64,000 bases of DNA from Panagrolaimus kolymaensis (GCA_028622995.1 JAJQJQ010000017.1:2480001-2544000), one strand, 5' to 3'; positions 13,501 through 30,009 are shown, numbered from the stretch's first letter. Numbers and translations: made by a program. Notes: generated by a model from the letters alone, not told the origin.

Positions 13501-16336
13501 TTTAAAAACCCTAAAAAATAAGAAACCCTATTTTTGGGGAAAACAAAGGTAATTAATTAGTGGACACAAAAGGATTTTTTGGAATGACATATTGGGTCAT
13601 TGAAACAGTTCATTAACATAAAGGTGTTTTTGAATCACATATTTTTTCTAGTTGAAAGCTTTCAAAAAAAAGCCCTTTCATTGGCCAGATGCCGCGCGCA
13701 TTATTTTATCTATGTATGATGAACCTCAAAATTAAATGAACCGATGAGAAGCAAATTAATGATGAGCATTAATTGGTTTGCTTGGCACATTTCTTAAAGC
13801 TATTGAAAAATTCCAATTTTTATGTATGAATTAAAAATTAAATATTAACATTTCAAAAACCATCTTTCCAAAAAAATTTAAAACTCAAACCTCGGTTGAG
13901 TATCGAAAATAAATAAAAAAATGACTGCAAGAAAAGAAAAATGTAGGGGCCAATTATTTTTGTGTCTTCTAAGCAAGCAATTTTAACTTTATAGCATACT
14001 TTAAAAAATCTTTCTTTTTTTTAATGCGAGTCACATAAATCAACATAACTTTTTTCTGCCTTTCCAACGAAAATGTCAGAGGCATCATCTAACCATTCTC
14101 GAATAATAATAATTCAACTCTCTATAATCCTTTCACCCCCGTTCTTCTCCCTTTCTTCTTCTTCTATCCTTTTTTTTTGATGTGCGCAATCGCCCATAAA
14201 AGACAATTTTTTTATTCAAAAAATGGCAGTAAAAAATGAAAATAATTCTGAAAGGCTTACGCAACCAATGCATGCCATCATAATTCAAATGATAATAAAA
14301 AAAGGTTGGAGAAAGTTTTTCATTCAAAGAAACAAATCTTCGTTACCTCAGAGTTCAAATCTAAGAAAGGCTGCTTTATTAAGATAATAATATAATGAAT
14401 TAACAAAAAAAGAGAATAAGCAATTATCACATTTGGTTTAAAGAATAATTTTAACTTTCATTTTCATTAAATAATTGTTAAAACACCTAATATAAAAATT
14501 CGAAACGAAAAGCAGCAATAATAAGTAACTCTTTCCATAGCTTTTAAACTAATTTGAAAAGGGCTAAACATATGTTTCAAGGACATGTATGTAAAAGGAA
14601 AAGATTGAAGAGCGAGGGAAAAAAAGTTTAAAAAAAGGTAATTTGTCACCGCTTACAAAGAAAATTTCAAAGCATGAGGATGAAAGAAAAAATACCGACA
14701 CACCTATTGAGAAAAAAATTACGTTAAAAATAAAAAATGGGGAAAACTATTTGAGAAGAAAAAAGCTTTTGGCTTTAAATTTTAAAAACTTTTGATTAAA
14801 CAAGATTTTTTTGTATAAGAAGTAAAAAAATGTATTGCTAAAACATAATTTTGTTCGCAGCTTTGTTAAAGCTTTGTAAAATCACCCCCGCAATTTTACT
14901 CTTTTTTATTCTTACCTGATTTAATGCTATCATAACGATTTCCATCATTTGGACAATGTCCACCATGGGCAAGGATATCATCGATAGCTACCCAAAATCG
15001 TTCTCTTGGAGCAGATTTCCGAACTTCAAAAATAACCTTGAAAAGTTATTAGAATTAAATTTAAAAAAATGTCTTCTTTTTCTTACTTGAAAACTTCGAT
15101 TTTTGGAAAGCTTAGATTGAACTAAAATTTTATGCCATTTTTCTTTACCAACTTTTTCAACTTTCGTTTTATAAATTGTAATTGCCATGTTTATGGAATC
15201 ACCTTCATAAAGGAGGCTAACAATCAAAGATCCAAAACTATCTTTACGAATATAATCCCAAAATGTTAAACAAAATGTTGTTGAATCATCAAATGTCCAA
15301 ACCGGTGAATAAAGGCGTCCATATTTTTCTAATGGATCACGTGTGGATGTAACAACCATAAAATGTCCAGCATTTTCTTCGCGAGTTTTAGGCAATGACG
15401 GATCAAAATGTGAAGATTGTCGTCGAAATTGAAGGGGTGCGGTGGATTCTGAGAAAAAATCACACATATGTATTGGTTCGAAATCGCATGCTTCTTCGAG
15501 AAGTAGAGTTTCTGGAGCATTTTGATAAGTTAATGGAGCAGATTCGGGATCACTTGGAGTTCGAATTAATACTTTCGGACTCCATGGTGATTCTTCATCA
15601 TTGGGAAGAATGGTTCGAATCATAATTTGGTATTCCATTGATCCCTCAAGATTTGTTAAAAGTGCTCGCGTTTTTTCAGTTGATAATTTTTTTGGAGGGA
15701 TTTGAGATCCAACTGGCGAATAACTATAAATTGAGTTACATATTTTAAGTTGTTTATTATTTTAAAGAAAATCTTACTGTATCAGATAAAATCTCTTTTT
15801 GGTTCCTAGCATATTTTCTTCTCTCCTTTTGGGAATTGTATCCTTCCATGAAACATCGACATCCTTTGATGAGATAGCCGTGACAGCGATTTCTGATGGA
15901 GATGGAAGTTTAAAAAATTCTTCCTTTTTAGCTCCAGCTGTTTTTGCTGTTAATAAAACTTTTTCGCTATCTTCCACATCCGCTTCATTATAAGCTGTCA
16001 CTGCAAAAACATAAGTTGTGTTTGGTTTTAATCCTTCGATTTTAAATGAATTAGTTTCAACTCCTTCAATAACAATTTTTTTAGATGGTGTTTCGATTCC
16101 ATATGAAACTGTATATCCTCGAACTAGAATATCTCGGGCTGAAGATGGTGGATTCCACCATAGCGTTGCTGAGGTAGATGTTGTTTTTATTCTAACATTT
16201 TCTGGAGAATCTGGCACTCGATATTCTAACAAAAATAAATTATTTAATTTTCATATTTGTTAAGCGACTCACCTGATTGGGCATTAACTAAATATGATAG
16301 TAAAGATAAGCTCAAAATTACCCGAATATTTAACAT
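1531..16336 (-). CDS. cle-1: Multiplexin, collagen XV/XVIII type (endostatin-bearing)
   Basis: Basement-membrane collagen; in C. elegans CLE-1 acts in axon guidance and synapse organisation. The longest form starts at 16336 with a signal peptide ([20 protein letters not shown]). Two FN3 domains follow (about 15610-16227), then a MAM-like domain (about 14916-15500), a TSPN/laminin-G module (about 10031-10670, finished by the exon near 4806-4875), and interrupted Gly-X-Y exons (about 3290-3680). Next are a multiplexin trimerisation segment (about 3075-3240, [15 protein letters not shown]) and a Pro/Gln-rich hinge (about 2250-2450). Endostatin spans 1531-2190 with hallmark strings [28 protein letters not shown] and RLIVLC-like HLIVLCVEN. 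Exon phases match at every junction I joined. Two further 5' ends are listed separately. Collagen exon borders between 2450 and 4800 are only approximate. Confidence 0.93.
4899..7514 (-). CDS. cle-1: Alternative first exon of the multiplexin: signal peptide plus Ser/Thr-rich mucin-like region
   Basis: One open stretch of about 870 codons begins [20 protein letters not shown], a clear signal peptide. It continues with an acidic N-terminal part and a KKR basic site, then hundreds of Ser/Thr residues (TTTT, TSS, SSST runs) with few Cys, as in a heavily O-glycosylated mucin-like domain. The reading frame stops at 4854. A GTTAGT donor after codon ACG at 4899 is phase 0 and joins cleanly to the phase-0 exon beginning [12 protein letters not shown], which also serves the long form. 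A TTTTAG acceptor lies 12 bases before the ATG, consistent with SL trans-splicing to an internal promoter. Vertebrate collagen XVIII and worm CLE-1 are known to use alternative N-termini. Whether this exon can also be included internally is untested. Confidence 0.8.
7515..10027. other. Large multiplexin intron, probable promoter region of the mucin form
   Basis: AT-rich sequence between the TSPN exons and the mucin-like first exon. It holds a 199-bp palindromic element (7933-8131) about 420 bp upstream of the mucin exon. I see no other gene; the open frames here are low-complexity Lys/Phe-rich and not credible. Confidence 0.6.
7933..8131. mobile_element. 199-bp palindromic MITE, TTAA-flanked, copy 1
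   Basis: The two ~98-bp arms are near-perfect reverse complements. The ends read AGGACCCTGTTC and its complement, and TTAA lies immediately outside both ends (7929-7932 and 8132-8135). This fits a TTAA target duplication as in piggyBac-type elements. It is nearly identical to 31412-31610 (one visible base difference, T/C at about 8010). It has no coding capacity. Confidence 0.9.
10680..12210. other. Multiplexin intron (TSPN exon to leader exon B)
   Basis: AT-rich intron with poly-A/T tracts. No gene, repeat family or RNA gene recognised. Confidence 0.5.
12211..12283 (-). CDS. cle-1: Alternative first exon B of the multiplexin (short signal peptide)
   Basis: The minus-strand reading [20 protein letters not shown] then DIPG is a textbook signal peptide. 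It ends at a GTAAGA donor (12209-12210) with one leftover G. The TSPN exon near 10670 starts AT GAA GAA ACC after an AAG acceptor, so the junction codon is GAT and the protein continues [17 protein letters not shown]. The long-form exon ending at 14916 leaves the same phase (TCA G). Both therefore splice interchangeably to the TSPN exon. This matches a second internal promoter giving a form that lacks the FN3 and MAM domains. Confidence 0.78.
12284..14915. other. Multiplexin intron between MAM exon and leader exon B
   Basis: 2.6 kb of AT-rich sequence that should contain the promoter of leader exon B. Short open frames around 12545-12842 and 14133-14649 are low complexity and lack support. 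No specific element identified. Confidence 0.5.
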
Positions 16337-16579
16337 AATTATTTTTTAATGCAAAATTTTAAGTCAAAATACTTCTTCTCTCCATTTTATTTAATTATTG
16401 TTTTATAAAATTCTGAAAACTGTTAAAAATAGTATAAAAATAATCTCTTGAACTTTAAACGACGACATTGGTGTAAAAAACATGCTCGCGTGTTTTTGTT
16501 CTCTATGTATTGTCAAACTTCCGTTTTGCATCTTTTTTTAGAAGCTTTTGTTAAACCCATTTTATATGAAAAACAAGAA
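16337..16579. other. Upstream region of the long multiplexin form
   Basis: Short AT-rich stretch between the multiplexin start and the repeat block; it is presumably promoter sequence. No motif I can name. Confidence 0.4.
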
Positions 16580-18066
16580 CATTGGGGCCTTACCTTCGGT
16601 AAGTCCCTCAAACTAAACATACAAACAAACAATCTTCGAAACCGTTACATTTTTACAATCAAAACGTGGACATTTTACACATTAAGGTATTTTTTGAGAA
16701 CCCTAGAGAGTAGACCTGCTTTTAGGAATTCTAAAAAATTATGAAAGGGGAGATTATGTGCTTTTTTAGAGGGTGCAAAATTGGAAAAAAATAGAGTGCC
16801 CAAACACCCATGCGTGTCTACAACAATACAATTAAAATAAACAACATTGTCCATGGCCTTACAGGCTTACATTCCATTTTTCATGGTAAATTTTGGAGCC
16901 CTGCCTACGGCAGACCTCCTAAATTTTACAAAAAAATCTTCTCCAATAATCAACGGTTTCCTGGGCCATGCATTTCCATATCTCTCATATTCGGCTACAT
17001 CTTAACCACTTCGAGGTCCATTCCATAGGTCTAATTACACATGGGCCCTTCAGGCCCCAAAACACATTTCAACCCAAAAACAACCAAATATCGAACCAAA
17101 CATAATCAAACAATCACCCGAAAATCATTAAATATCAACCCGAAAACCATCTTACATCTCACCAAAAACAACTAAACATTCACCCAAAAACAACTAAATA
17201 TCCACCCAAATATTATAAAAAAAATGTGCCGAACGCTTACATGTTTACAACAATGCAATTACAATAAACAACAGGGCCCTTCGGCCAACATTCCATTTTC
17301 ATGGTTAATTTTGGAGCTCTGCCTTCGGCAGACCTTCAAAATTTACGATATAAATCGTCTCCAATTAACGACGGTTTCTCTGGGCCACGCTTTTCATATA
17401 TCTCATAGTCGGATATATCTTGACATCTTCGGGGTTCATTCCATAAGCCAAATTATACTTGGACTCTTCGGAACCAAATCCGTTTTGACCCAAAAACCAC
17501 CAAATATCCACCCAAAAATTAGCTAAAGATCCACCCAAAAACATTTAAATATCGATTAATACATTACAACACAAACAACTAAACATTCACCCAAAAGCCA
17601 CCAAATATCTAACCAAACTCAATCAAACATCTCACCAAAAACAACTAAATGTCCACTCAAAAACCATTTTACATCTCACCAAACACAACTAAACATTCGC
17701 CCAAACACAACTAAATGTGCACCCAAAAGCCACCCAAAAGTCATCCAAAAGTCACCAAATATCCACCCAAAAATTTCAATGCAGACAATCAGAGAAAAAA
17801 CAAATTTTTCACTTCCAAAAATGCTTTCAAAAAAAGCAATGAGAAACTTTCGTGTCGAGAAAAATTTCAAAAAATGCAAATTTAAACTGGCCAAAACATG
17901 GACATATTCGAGAGTCCGAAACGTAAGACCAACATATTCGGAATCAGCGTAAAAAACTGATCTAGGCTATCGGGACAAAACAAAACAAAAGCAGAACCGA
18001 CATACAAACATACAAACATACAGACAGAAACGACATTCCAATTTACAAAGGAAGACAAGATATAAG
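16580..18066. repeat. Diverged repeat copies with GC hairpins and a CA-rich minisatellite
   Basis: Two roughly 280-bp blocks (about 16815-17090 and 17235-17500) are recognisably related. Both run from a CAAYAATRCAATTAMAATAAACAACA start through a CTGCCTACGGCAG or CTGCCTTCGGCAG hairpin to a GGTTCATTCCATA-like tail. Between and after them (17060-17220 and 17500-17780) lie imperfect short tandem repeats built on ACTAAATATCCACCCAAAA variants. They share the CCTNCGG hairpin style with the tandem array that follows, so I read this as its decayed edge. Confidence 0.75.
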
Positions 18067-21000
18067 AAGGGGCCTGCCTACGGCAGTCCCCACAACTAAC
18101 ATTTCAACACTTTTACAATTACACATCGGGCCCTTCGGGCCCTCATCTCTTCTTCCAGCTTCCATCCCCTGCGGAGAGGTTTACCTTCGGCATCCCTCCC
18201 AATTTTACATTAGATCATTTCAAATTTACAAAATGGCCCTTCGGGCCACACAATCCATTCTCGGGTTCCATCCCATGCTTTCTCCCTTTCAAATTCAATT
18301 TCATTACTGCGATTAAGCACCACAGGCCCTTCGGACCTCATCTTACATATCCTTCATTTGCTGCTTCATTTTAGCACCTCGTAGTCATCCTCATTTCCTA
18401 GGGCTACGTTTTCCCATTTCTCATTTTAATATTTTCATTAAACTTTCTTAAAGTCCATCTTATCAATCATCATTAAAAAAAACATTTTCATTAAACACCC
18501 TCCAACACCACCACACACACATGCATCTAAGCACCATCACCAAATCCACCAAATATGCATTCTTTCAAAACTCACAATAAAAAAAATCACACAACGAAAT
18601 TCACCTTCCAAAAGCAAACGACAAAGAACGCGCTTTCTCCCTTTCATCAAACACAAAGAGAAACATTCGCGTTAAGAATTTTTTCAATATGCAAATTTTA
18701 AAACCTCAATATCATATAAAGCGTCGAAATATAAAAAGTTTTTGCCAAGTTCAAAATTTTTCAAAACACCCTGTTTTTTTGTAAATTTTACAAAAAATGC
18801 ACTGCTCTTTTTGTAAATGCCCCGCAAGTTTACAAAAAGAGCAGTGCATTTTTTGTAAAATTTACAAAAAAACAGGGTGTTTTGAAAAATTTTGAACTTG
18901 GCAAAAACTTTTTATATTTCGACGCTTTATATGCATATCTCTTTACCCGAAGCTTGAGACCCACATTTTTGGAATCAGCATCAAAAACTACATCAGACTG
19001 TCCAAACACAATTCAAAAAAACAGGTAACAACCCACAGACAGACAGACAGACATAGTCAATTCAATTTACAAGGGTAGACAAGATATATGAAGGGGCCTG
19101 CCTACGGCAGTCCCCACACGTTACATTTATTTAATTTTACAATTACACATCGGGCCCTCATCTCGTCTTCCAGCTTCCATCCCCTACGGGGAGCATTTTA
19201 CATTAGTTCATTTCTATTTACAAACTGGCCCTTCGGGCCACACAATCCATTCTCGGGTTCCATTCCACACTTTCACCTTTTCAAATTCAATTTCATTACA
19301 GCCGAAAATCAACAAAGGCCCTTTGGGCCTCATCTTTCATATCCCTTATGGACACATCGAGGTTCATCTCCACATTCATTTTAAATTTTACTTAGGCCCT
19401 GCGGGCCTCATTTCCCATTTCCATCTTCCAAAATCAATAATTATTTTAAAAATACAAAAAAAACATTTTCATTAAACACCTTCCAACACCTCCACAAATA
19501 CATGCATCTCTGCACCATCACCAAATCCACCAAATATGCATTCTTTCAAAACTCACAATAAAAAAAATCACACAACGAAATTCACCTTCCAAAAGCAGAC
19601 GACAAAGAACGCGCTTTCTCCCTTTCATCAAACACAAAGAGAAACATTCGCGTTAAGAATTTTTTCAATATGCAAATTTTCAAACCTCAATATCATATGC
19701 ATATCTCTTTACCCGAAGCTCGAGACCCACATTTTTGGAATCAGCATCAAAAACTACATCAGACTGTCCAAACACAATTCAAAAAAACAGGTAACAACCC
19801 ACAGACAGACAGACAGACATAGTCAATTCAATTTACAAGGGTAGACAAGATATATGAAGGGGCCTGCCTACGGCAGTCCCCACACGTTACATTTATTTAA
19901 TTTTACAATTACACATCGGGCCCTCATCTCGTCTTCCAGCTTCCATCCCCTACGGGGAGCATTTTACATTAGTTCATTTCTATTTACAAACTGGCCCTTC
20001 GGGCCACACAATCCATTCTCGGGTTCCATTCCACACTTTCACCTTTTCAAATTCAATTTCATTACAGCCGAAAATCAACAAAGGCCCTTTGGGCCTCATC
20101 TTTCATATCCCTTATGGACACATCGAGGTTCATCTCCACATTCATTTTAAATTTTACTTAGGCCCTGCGGGCCTCATTTCCCATTTCCATCTTCCAAAAT
20201 CAATAATTATTTTAAAAATACAAAAAAAACATTTTCATTAAACACCTTCCAACACCTCCACAAATACATGCATCTCTGCACCATCACCAAATCCACCAAA
20301 TATGCATTCTTTCAAAACTCACAATAAAAAAAATCACACAACGAAATTCACCTTCCAAAAGCAGACGACAAAGAACGCGCTTTCTCCCTTTCATCAAACA
20401 CAAAGAGAAACATTCGCGTTAAGAATTTTTTCAATATGCAAATTTTCAAACCTCAATATCATATGCATATCTCTTTACCCGAAGCTCGAGACCCACATTT
20501 TTGGAATCAGCATCAAAAACTACATCAGACTGTACAATCACATTTAAAAAAAACAGGAGACAACCCACAAACAGACAGACAAACAAACAAACATAGTCAA
20601 TTCAATTTACAAGGGTAGACAAGAAATATGAAGGGGCCTGCCTACGGCAGTCCCCACACGTTACATTTATTCAATTTTACAATTACACGTTGGGCCCTTC
20701 GGGCCCTCATCTCATCTTCCAGCTTCCATCCCCTGCGGAGAGGTTTACCTTCGGCATCCCTCCCAATTTTAAATTAGATCATTTCAAATTTACAAAATGG
20801 CCCTTCGGGCCACACAAACCATTCTCGGGTTCCATCCCATGCTTTCTCCCTTTCAAATTCAATTTCATTACTGCGATTAAGCACCACAGGCCCTTCGGGC
20901 CTCATCTTACATATCCTTCATTTGCTGCTTCATTTTAGCACTTCGTAGTCATCCTCATTTCCTAGGGCTACGTTTTCTCATTTTAAAATTTTCATTAAAC

Positions 21001-22946
21001 TTTCTTAAAGTCCATCTTATCAATCATCATTAAAAAAAACATTTTCATTAAACACCCTCCAACACCACCACACACATGCATCTAAGCACCATCACCAAAT
21101 CCACCAAATATGCATTCTTTCAAAACTACAGTAAAAATTCACGCAACGAAATTCTCCTTCCAAAAAGCAAACGACAAAGAGCTCGCTTTCTCCCTTTCAT
21201 CAAACACAAAGAGAAACATTCGCGTTAAAACTTTTTTCAATATGCAAATTTTCAAACCTCAATATCATATACATATCTCTTTAGCCGAAGCTCGAGACCC
21301 ACATTTTTGGAATCAGCATCAAAAACTACATCGGACTGTACAATCACATTTCAAAAAAACAGCGGACAACCCACAGACAAACAGACAAACAGACATAGTC
21401 AATTCAATTTACAAGGGTAGACAAGATATATGAAGGGGCCTGCCTACGGCAGTCCCCACACTTTACATTTATTCAATTTTACAATTACACATCGGGTCCT
21501 TCGGGCCCTCATCTCGTCTTCCACCTTCCATCCCTCCTAATTTTACATTAGATCATTTCATATTTATCAAATGGCCCTTCGGGCCACACAACTCATACTC
21601 AAATTCCATTTCACACTTTCTCCCTTTCAAATTCAATTTCATTCCTGTCGGAAAGCATCACAGGCCCTTCGGGCCTCATCTTACATGTCACTCATATGCA
21701 GCTTCATTTTAGCACCTCGTGGTCATCCTCATTGCCCAGGATATCAATTTTCCATTTCTCATTTTAATATTTTCATTAAACTTTCTTACAGTCCATCCTC
21801 TCAATCCTCATTAAAAAACATTTTCATTAAACACTTTCCAACACCTTCACACATACATGCATCTCTGCACCATCACCAAATATGCAACTTTCAAATTACT
21901 GTTATAAATCATGCAACGAAATTCTCTTTCAAAAAGCAAACGACAAAGAGCTCACTTTCTCCCTTTCATCAAACACAAAGAGAAACATTCGCGTTAAGAA
22001 TTTTTTCAATATGCAAATTTTCAAACCTCAATATCATATGCATATCTCTTTACCCGAAGCTCGAGACCCACATTTTTGGAATCAGCGTCAAAAACTACAT
22101 CGGACAGTCTAAACACAATTCAAAAAAACAGCGGACAACCCACAGACAAACAGACAAACATAGTCAATTCAATTTACAAGGGTAGACAAGAAATATGAAG
22201 GGGCCTGCCTACGGCAGTCCCCACACGTTACATTTATTTAATTTTACAATTACACATCGGGCCCTCATCTCGTCTTCCAGCTTCCATCCCCTACGGGGAG
22301 CATTTTACATTAGTTCATTTCTATTTACAAACTGGCCCTTCGGGCCACACAATCCATTCTCGGGTTCCATTCCACACTTTCACCTTTTCAAATTCAATTT
22401 CATTACAGCCGAAAATCAACAAAGGCCCTTTGGGCCTCATCTTTCATATCCCTTATGGACACATCGAGGTTCATCTCCACATTCATTTTAAATTTTACTT
22501 AGGCCCTGCGGGCCTCATTTCGCATTTCCATCTTCCAAAATCAATAATTATTTTAAAAATACAAAAAAAACATTTTCATTAAACACCTTCCAACACCTCC
22601 ACACATGCATGCATCTAAGCACCATCACCAAATCCACCAAATATGCATTCTTTCAAAACTCACAATAAAAAAAATCACACAACGAAATTCACCTTCAAAA
22701 CGCAAACGACAAAGAACTCGCTTTCTCCCTTTCATCAAACACAAAGAGAAACATTCGCGTTAAGAATTTTTTCAATATGCAAATCTTCAAACCTCAATAT
22801 CATATGCATATCTCTTTACCCGAAGCTCGAAACCCACATTTTTGGAATCAGCATTAAAAACTACATCAGACTGTACAATCACATTTTCAAAAAACAGCGG
22901 ACAACCCACAGACAGACATAGTCAATTCAATTTACAAGGGTAGATA
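18067..22946. repeat. Tandem array of six ~0.77-kb satellite-like units
   Basis: Each unit begins AAGGGGCCTGCCTACGGCAG, at 18067, 19091, 19857, 20631, 21433 and 22198. Each ends with a GACAGACA-type run plus TAGTCAATTCAATTTACAAG and a GGGTAGA sequence. Spacings are 1024 (including a 213-bp insertion), 766, 774, 802 and 765 bp. Units 2, 3 and 6 are nearly identical to each other (subtype A). Units 1, 4 and 5 share different central sequence (subtype B, with GCGGAGAGGTTTACCTTCGG in units 1 and 4). Inside each unit are several GC-rich palindromes with a TNC centre in otherwise AT-rich DNA. Open frames repeat with the units but show no coding character. Confidence 0.95.
18717..18929. mobile_element. 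213-bp palindromic MITE inside satellite unit 1, TA target duplication
   Basis: The sequence folds over nearly its whole length, with termini TAAAGCGTCGAAATAT and the reverse complement. Sister units read TCATATGCATATC at this place. Here TCATA is followed by the element and then TATGC, so a TA (or ATAT) is duplicated at the insertion point. TA duplication is the signature of Tc1/mariner-type elements. The empty sites in the other units make the borders precise. Confidence 0.92.
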
Positions 22947-25582
22947 GACTTTAAAAGAAACCCAGTCAAACTTAAGTTTAAAAAAAAAGAGAGATTTTAA
23001 CTCTTTGATGTTTCTCCTTAGGGTATATAATGTGAGAGGATGTTCGCAAGAAAAGATAAGTTAAAGCTAATTTTTCCTAATCATTTATTTCTTCTTTTTT
23101 TCAAAATGATATGAGAAATACGAGAGAGAAAAAAAAAACGTAAGAAATAATAATAAAGGCTATAAAAAAAAGAAAAAATATATATTCACAAAAAAATTGG
23201 GAAAGAGGGGCAACAAAAATAAATAAATCCAAATATGTATGTATGCTAAAAAGAGTAAAGACTAAAAATGCATATTTAAGTATTTGCAACTTTTTTTTGG
23301 AAAAGTTTTGCGCTCTTCTTCTGTTTCCGGTCAAAGTTGGAGGGGATTTGATTTCCGCTTTTTATTTTTCAAATAAATTTGTTAGTTTTATAAAATTTGT
23401 GTTGTTTAACAGATGACATAGCTTAAAACTATTTTTGGGGCAAGTAACTTGAAAAATCTTAGCATGATTCGAAAATAATTTCGACGTGAGAAGAACAGTG
23501 AACACAATAGTTTTTATTACCATTTTGAAGAAATTTTAACTTCAAACTTTCAACACAATAAAAAAAACATAGAAAAAATGGAAAGATGAAAAATAAAAGG
23601 ATGAGTTTTTTATAGGGCCATTCATTGGACGCAATATAATGTAATCTCTCAATGCTAAAAAAATTGAGGCTTTGATGAAACAATTCAAATGACTCTTTCG
23701 CTGCCTCAAATTCTTTTTAACTTTTTTATTTTATTTTTTCTGTACAAAATTTTTTTACGTTTTTGGTAAACATTTTAGCGCGTTGTTAAATGTAAAAGTT
23801 GGAAGTGCCAATGCTAAACAAATTTCCTCCGATAAAATGCAAGCGCAAAGAAGAACGGCAACAGCAAAGTTAACTTCGAAAAAAGAAAGAAAAGAAGAAT
23901 TGAAAATGAAGGAATTTGAGTTAGTAAAGTTTTTTGAGATTTGATAGACGTAAATAAAATTCAGGCATTTTTTCAAACCTAATAAATTCTCTATAATTGA
24001 GATTAAATTTTGAAAAATCTGATAGCCTCTAAAAGTCAACCAACTTTACGAATGACAAAACAAAAGTTAAATTACAAAAAAGTTCAAAATTTTATGTAAG
24101 AAAAATTAAACTATTTTGTTTGGGGAATTTTTTTTTGTTTGACAAGATTTTTAGTCATAAAACTAAGCACACGAAAAAGGAGGAAGCGTGCTTGTTTTGT
24201 TGAATTTTAAAAACGCCGATGAATGGCAATAAAAAAAGGGAGGAAGGAATAAGAAGGGAGAAACTGCGCAATACCATGATTTTTTCCCTTTTTCCTTATT
24301 GTTTAGCGGCAAATCATAAAAGAATTTTAGTTTAAATACGAGTGTGAATTTTATTTGTGCTGCTTCACAGGTGACAAGCGGTTTATTTTGGATTCGATAA
24401 AAAAATAACCATATTATTGCCAAATATTGCATTTAAATTGAGCGGTTTTGCTAAAATCTCAACAGTTTAGAAATATTTTTAAATTCTCATTATAAAATAT
24501 AAAGTTAAAAAACTATTAAAATGCTTTTAAAGAAAGTGTAAAATTTCGGAAAACTTATTGATTAAAAAAAGCAGTAAAACGTCTATATCAACAAAACCAT
24601 CTATGAAATGAATAACTTCCATCATGTTGTTTATAAATATAACTAATTTTTAGAAAGTAAATATAAAGTGTGAAAATGGAGTTACCAAGATAGAAAGGCT
24701 TTTGACTGTCATCGAATGAAGAAAAAATAAAGCAATGAAAATTTATTTAACCCTTTTTGAGGGAAAAAAATGACATACTTACAAATCAAAATTATTGAAA
24801 ACATCAAAATAATAAATAAGGTTAATAAGCGATAAATCTTTTTTAAGAGTTTTGAATGGCGGATGAAGGCCATCTTCCACCTGTTGAGTTTTGGGATAAC
24901 AAGATTCCTCTTTTTTTTTAAAACCCATTTTGGCTTCTTTTGTGAAGCGTTTGTTAAAATGACAGCTTCCTGCCTTTTGAAAAGTAAAACATTTTTCAAT
25001 ACGATTGTCTCAAACTAAAGAAAGAAATGACAGTAGCGGTAGTTTTCGATTATGATTCAACATCCCAAACATTAATGGAACCTCAATTTTGAATGCGCAT
25101 AAAATGGGCAGCTGCATGTGCGCGGCGACAAACAGCAATTATTACGCTTGTTTCACAAATCTTTTAAAACCATTCACACAAATGCACTTTCTTTGTACAA
25201 TAAATCAAAGCTTTTTAGCTTTAATAAATAATAAAATTAATAAAAACTATAAATTTTGTAGAAAATCTCATTTAATTACAAATGACAAACATGAAAAAAT
25301 TCATTTTGTCCATGTATTATTGCTCAAGAATTTAAAAAGGCTATTCATATGTCAACAACAAAAACATCTTTTATTCGTATTGATTATAAAGTTATAAAAT
25401 TATCTTTCATGATTATGAATAGTAACGTACGGCAAAAATACCGTATACTGAAAAATTTAATTTTTTTTAATATTTTGGCTTTTTGTTCCTTAACATTCAA
25501 AGAATTATTCTCAACGTTTTTTTATTTGTTTTCTCTCTAATTTGTCTTTTATCAAACTGAATGTGATACATGTTTCAAAAAA
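22947..25582. other. Gene desert upstream of the mitochondrial leucyl-tRNA synthetase
   Basis: 2.6 kb of AT-rich sequence with poly-A/T tracts and short spurious open frames on both strands. I see no gene, RNA gene or repeat family in it. Confidence 0.5.

Positions 25583-30009
<4,427 letters not shown>

Noticed and set aside
19088..22491. Identical 98-codon open frames repeated in three satellite units
   Set aside because: They exist because the units are near-identical. They lie over GC hairpins, and subtype B units break them, so there is no sign of selection for protein.
18067..22946. CRISPR-like array
   Set aside because: Repeats are ~770 bp tandem units with no short repeat/spacer alternation, in a eukaryotic genome.
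18067..22946. Reading the GC hairpins strictly as UUCG tetraloops
   Set aside because: The full palindromes are symmetric around a three-base TNC centre, giving longer stems than the tetraloop register; the tetraloop is only an alternative fold in RNA.
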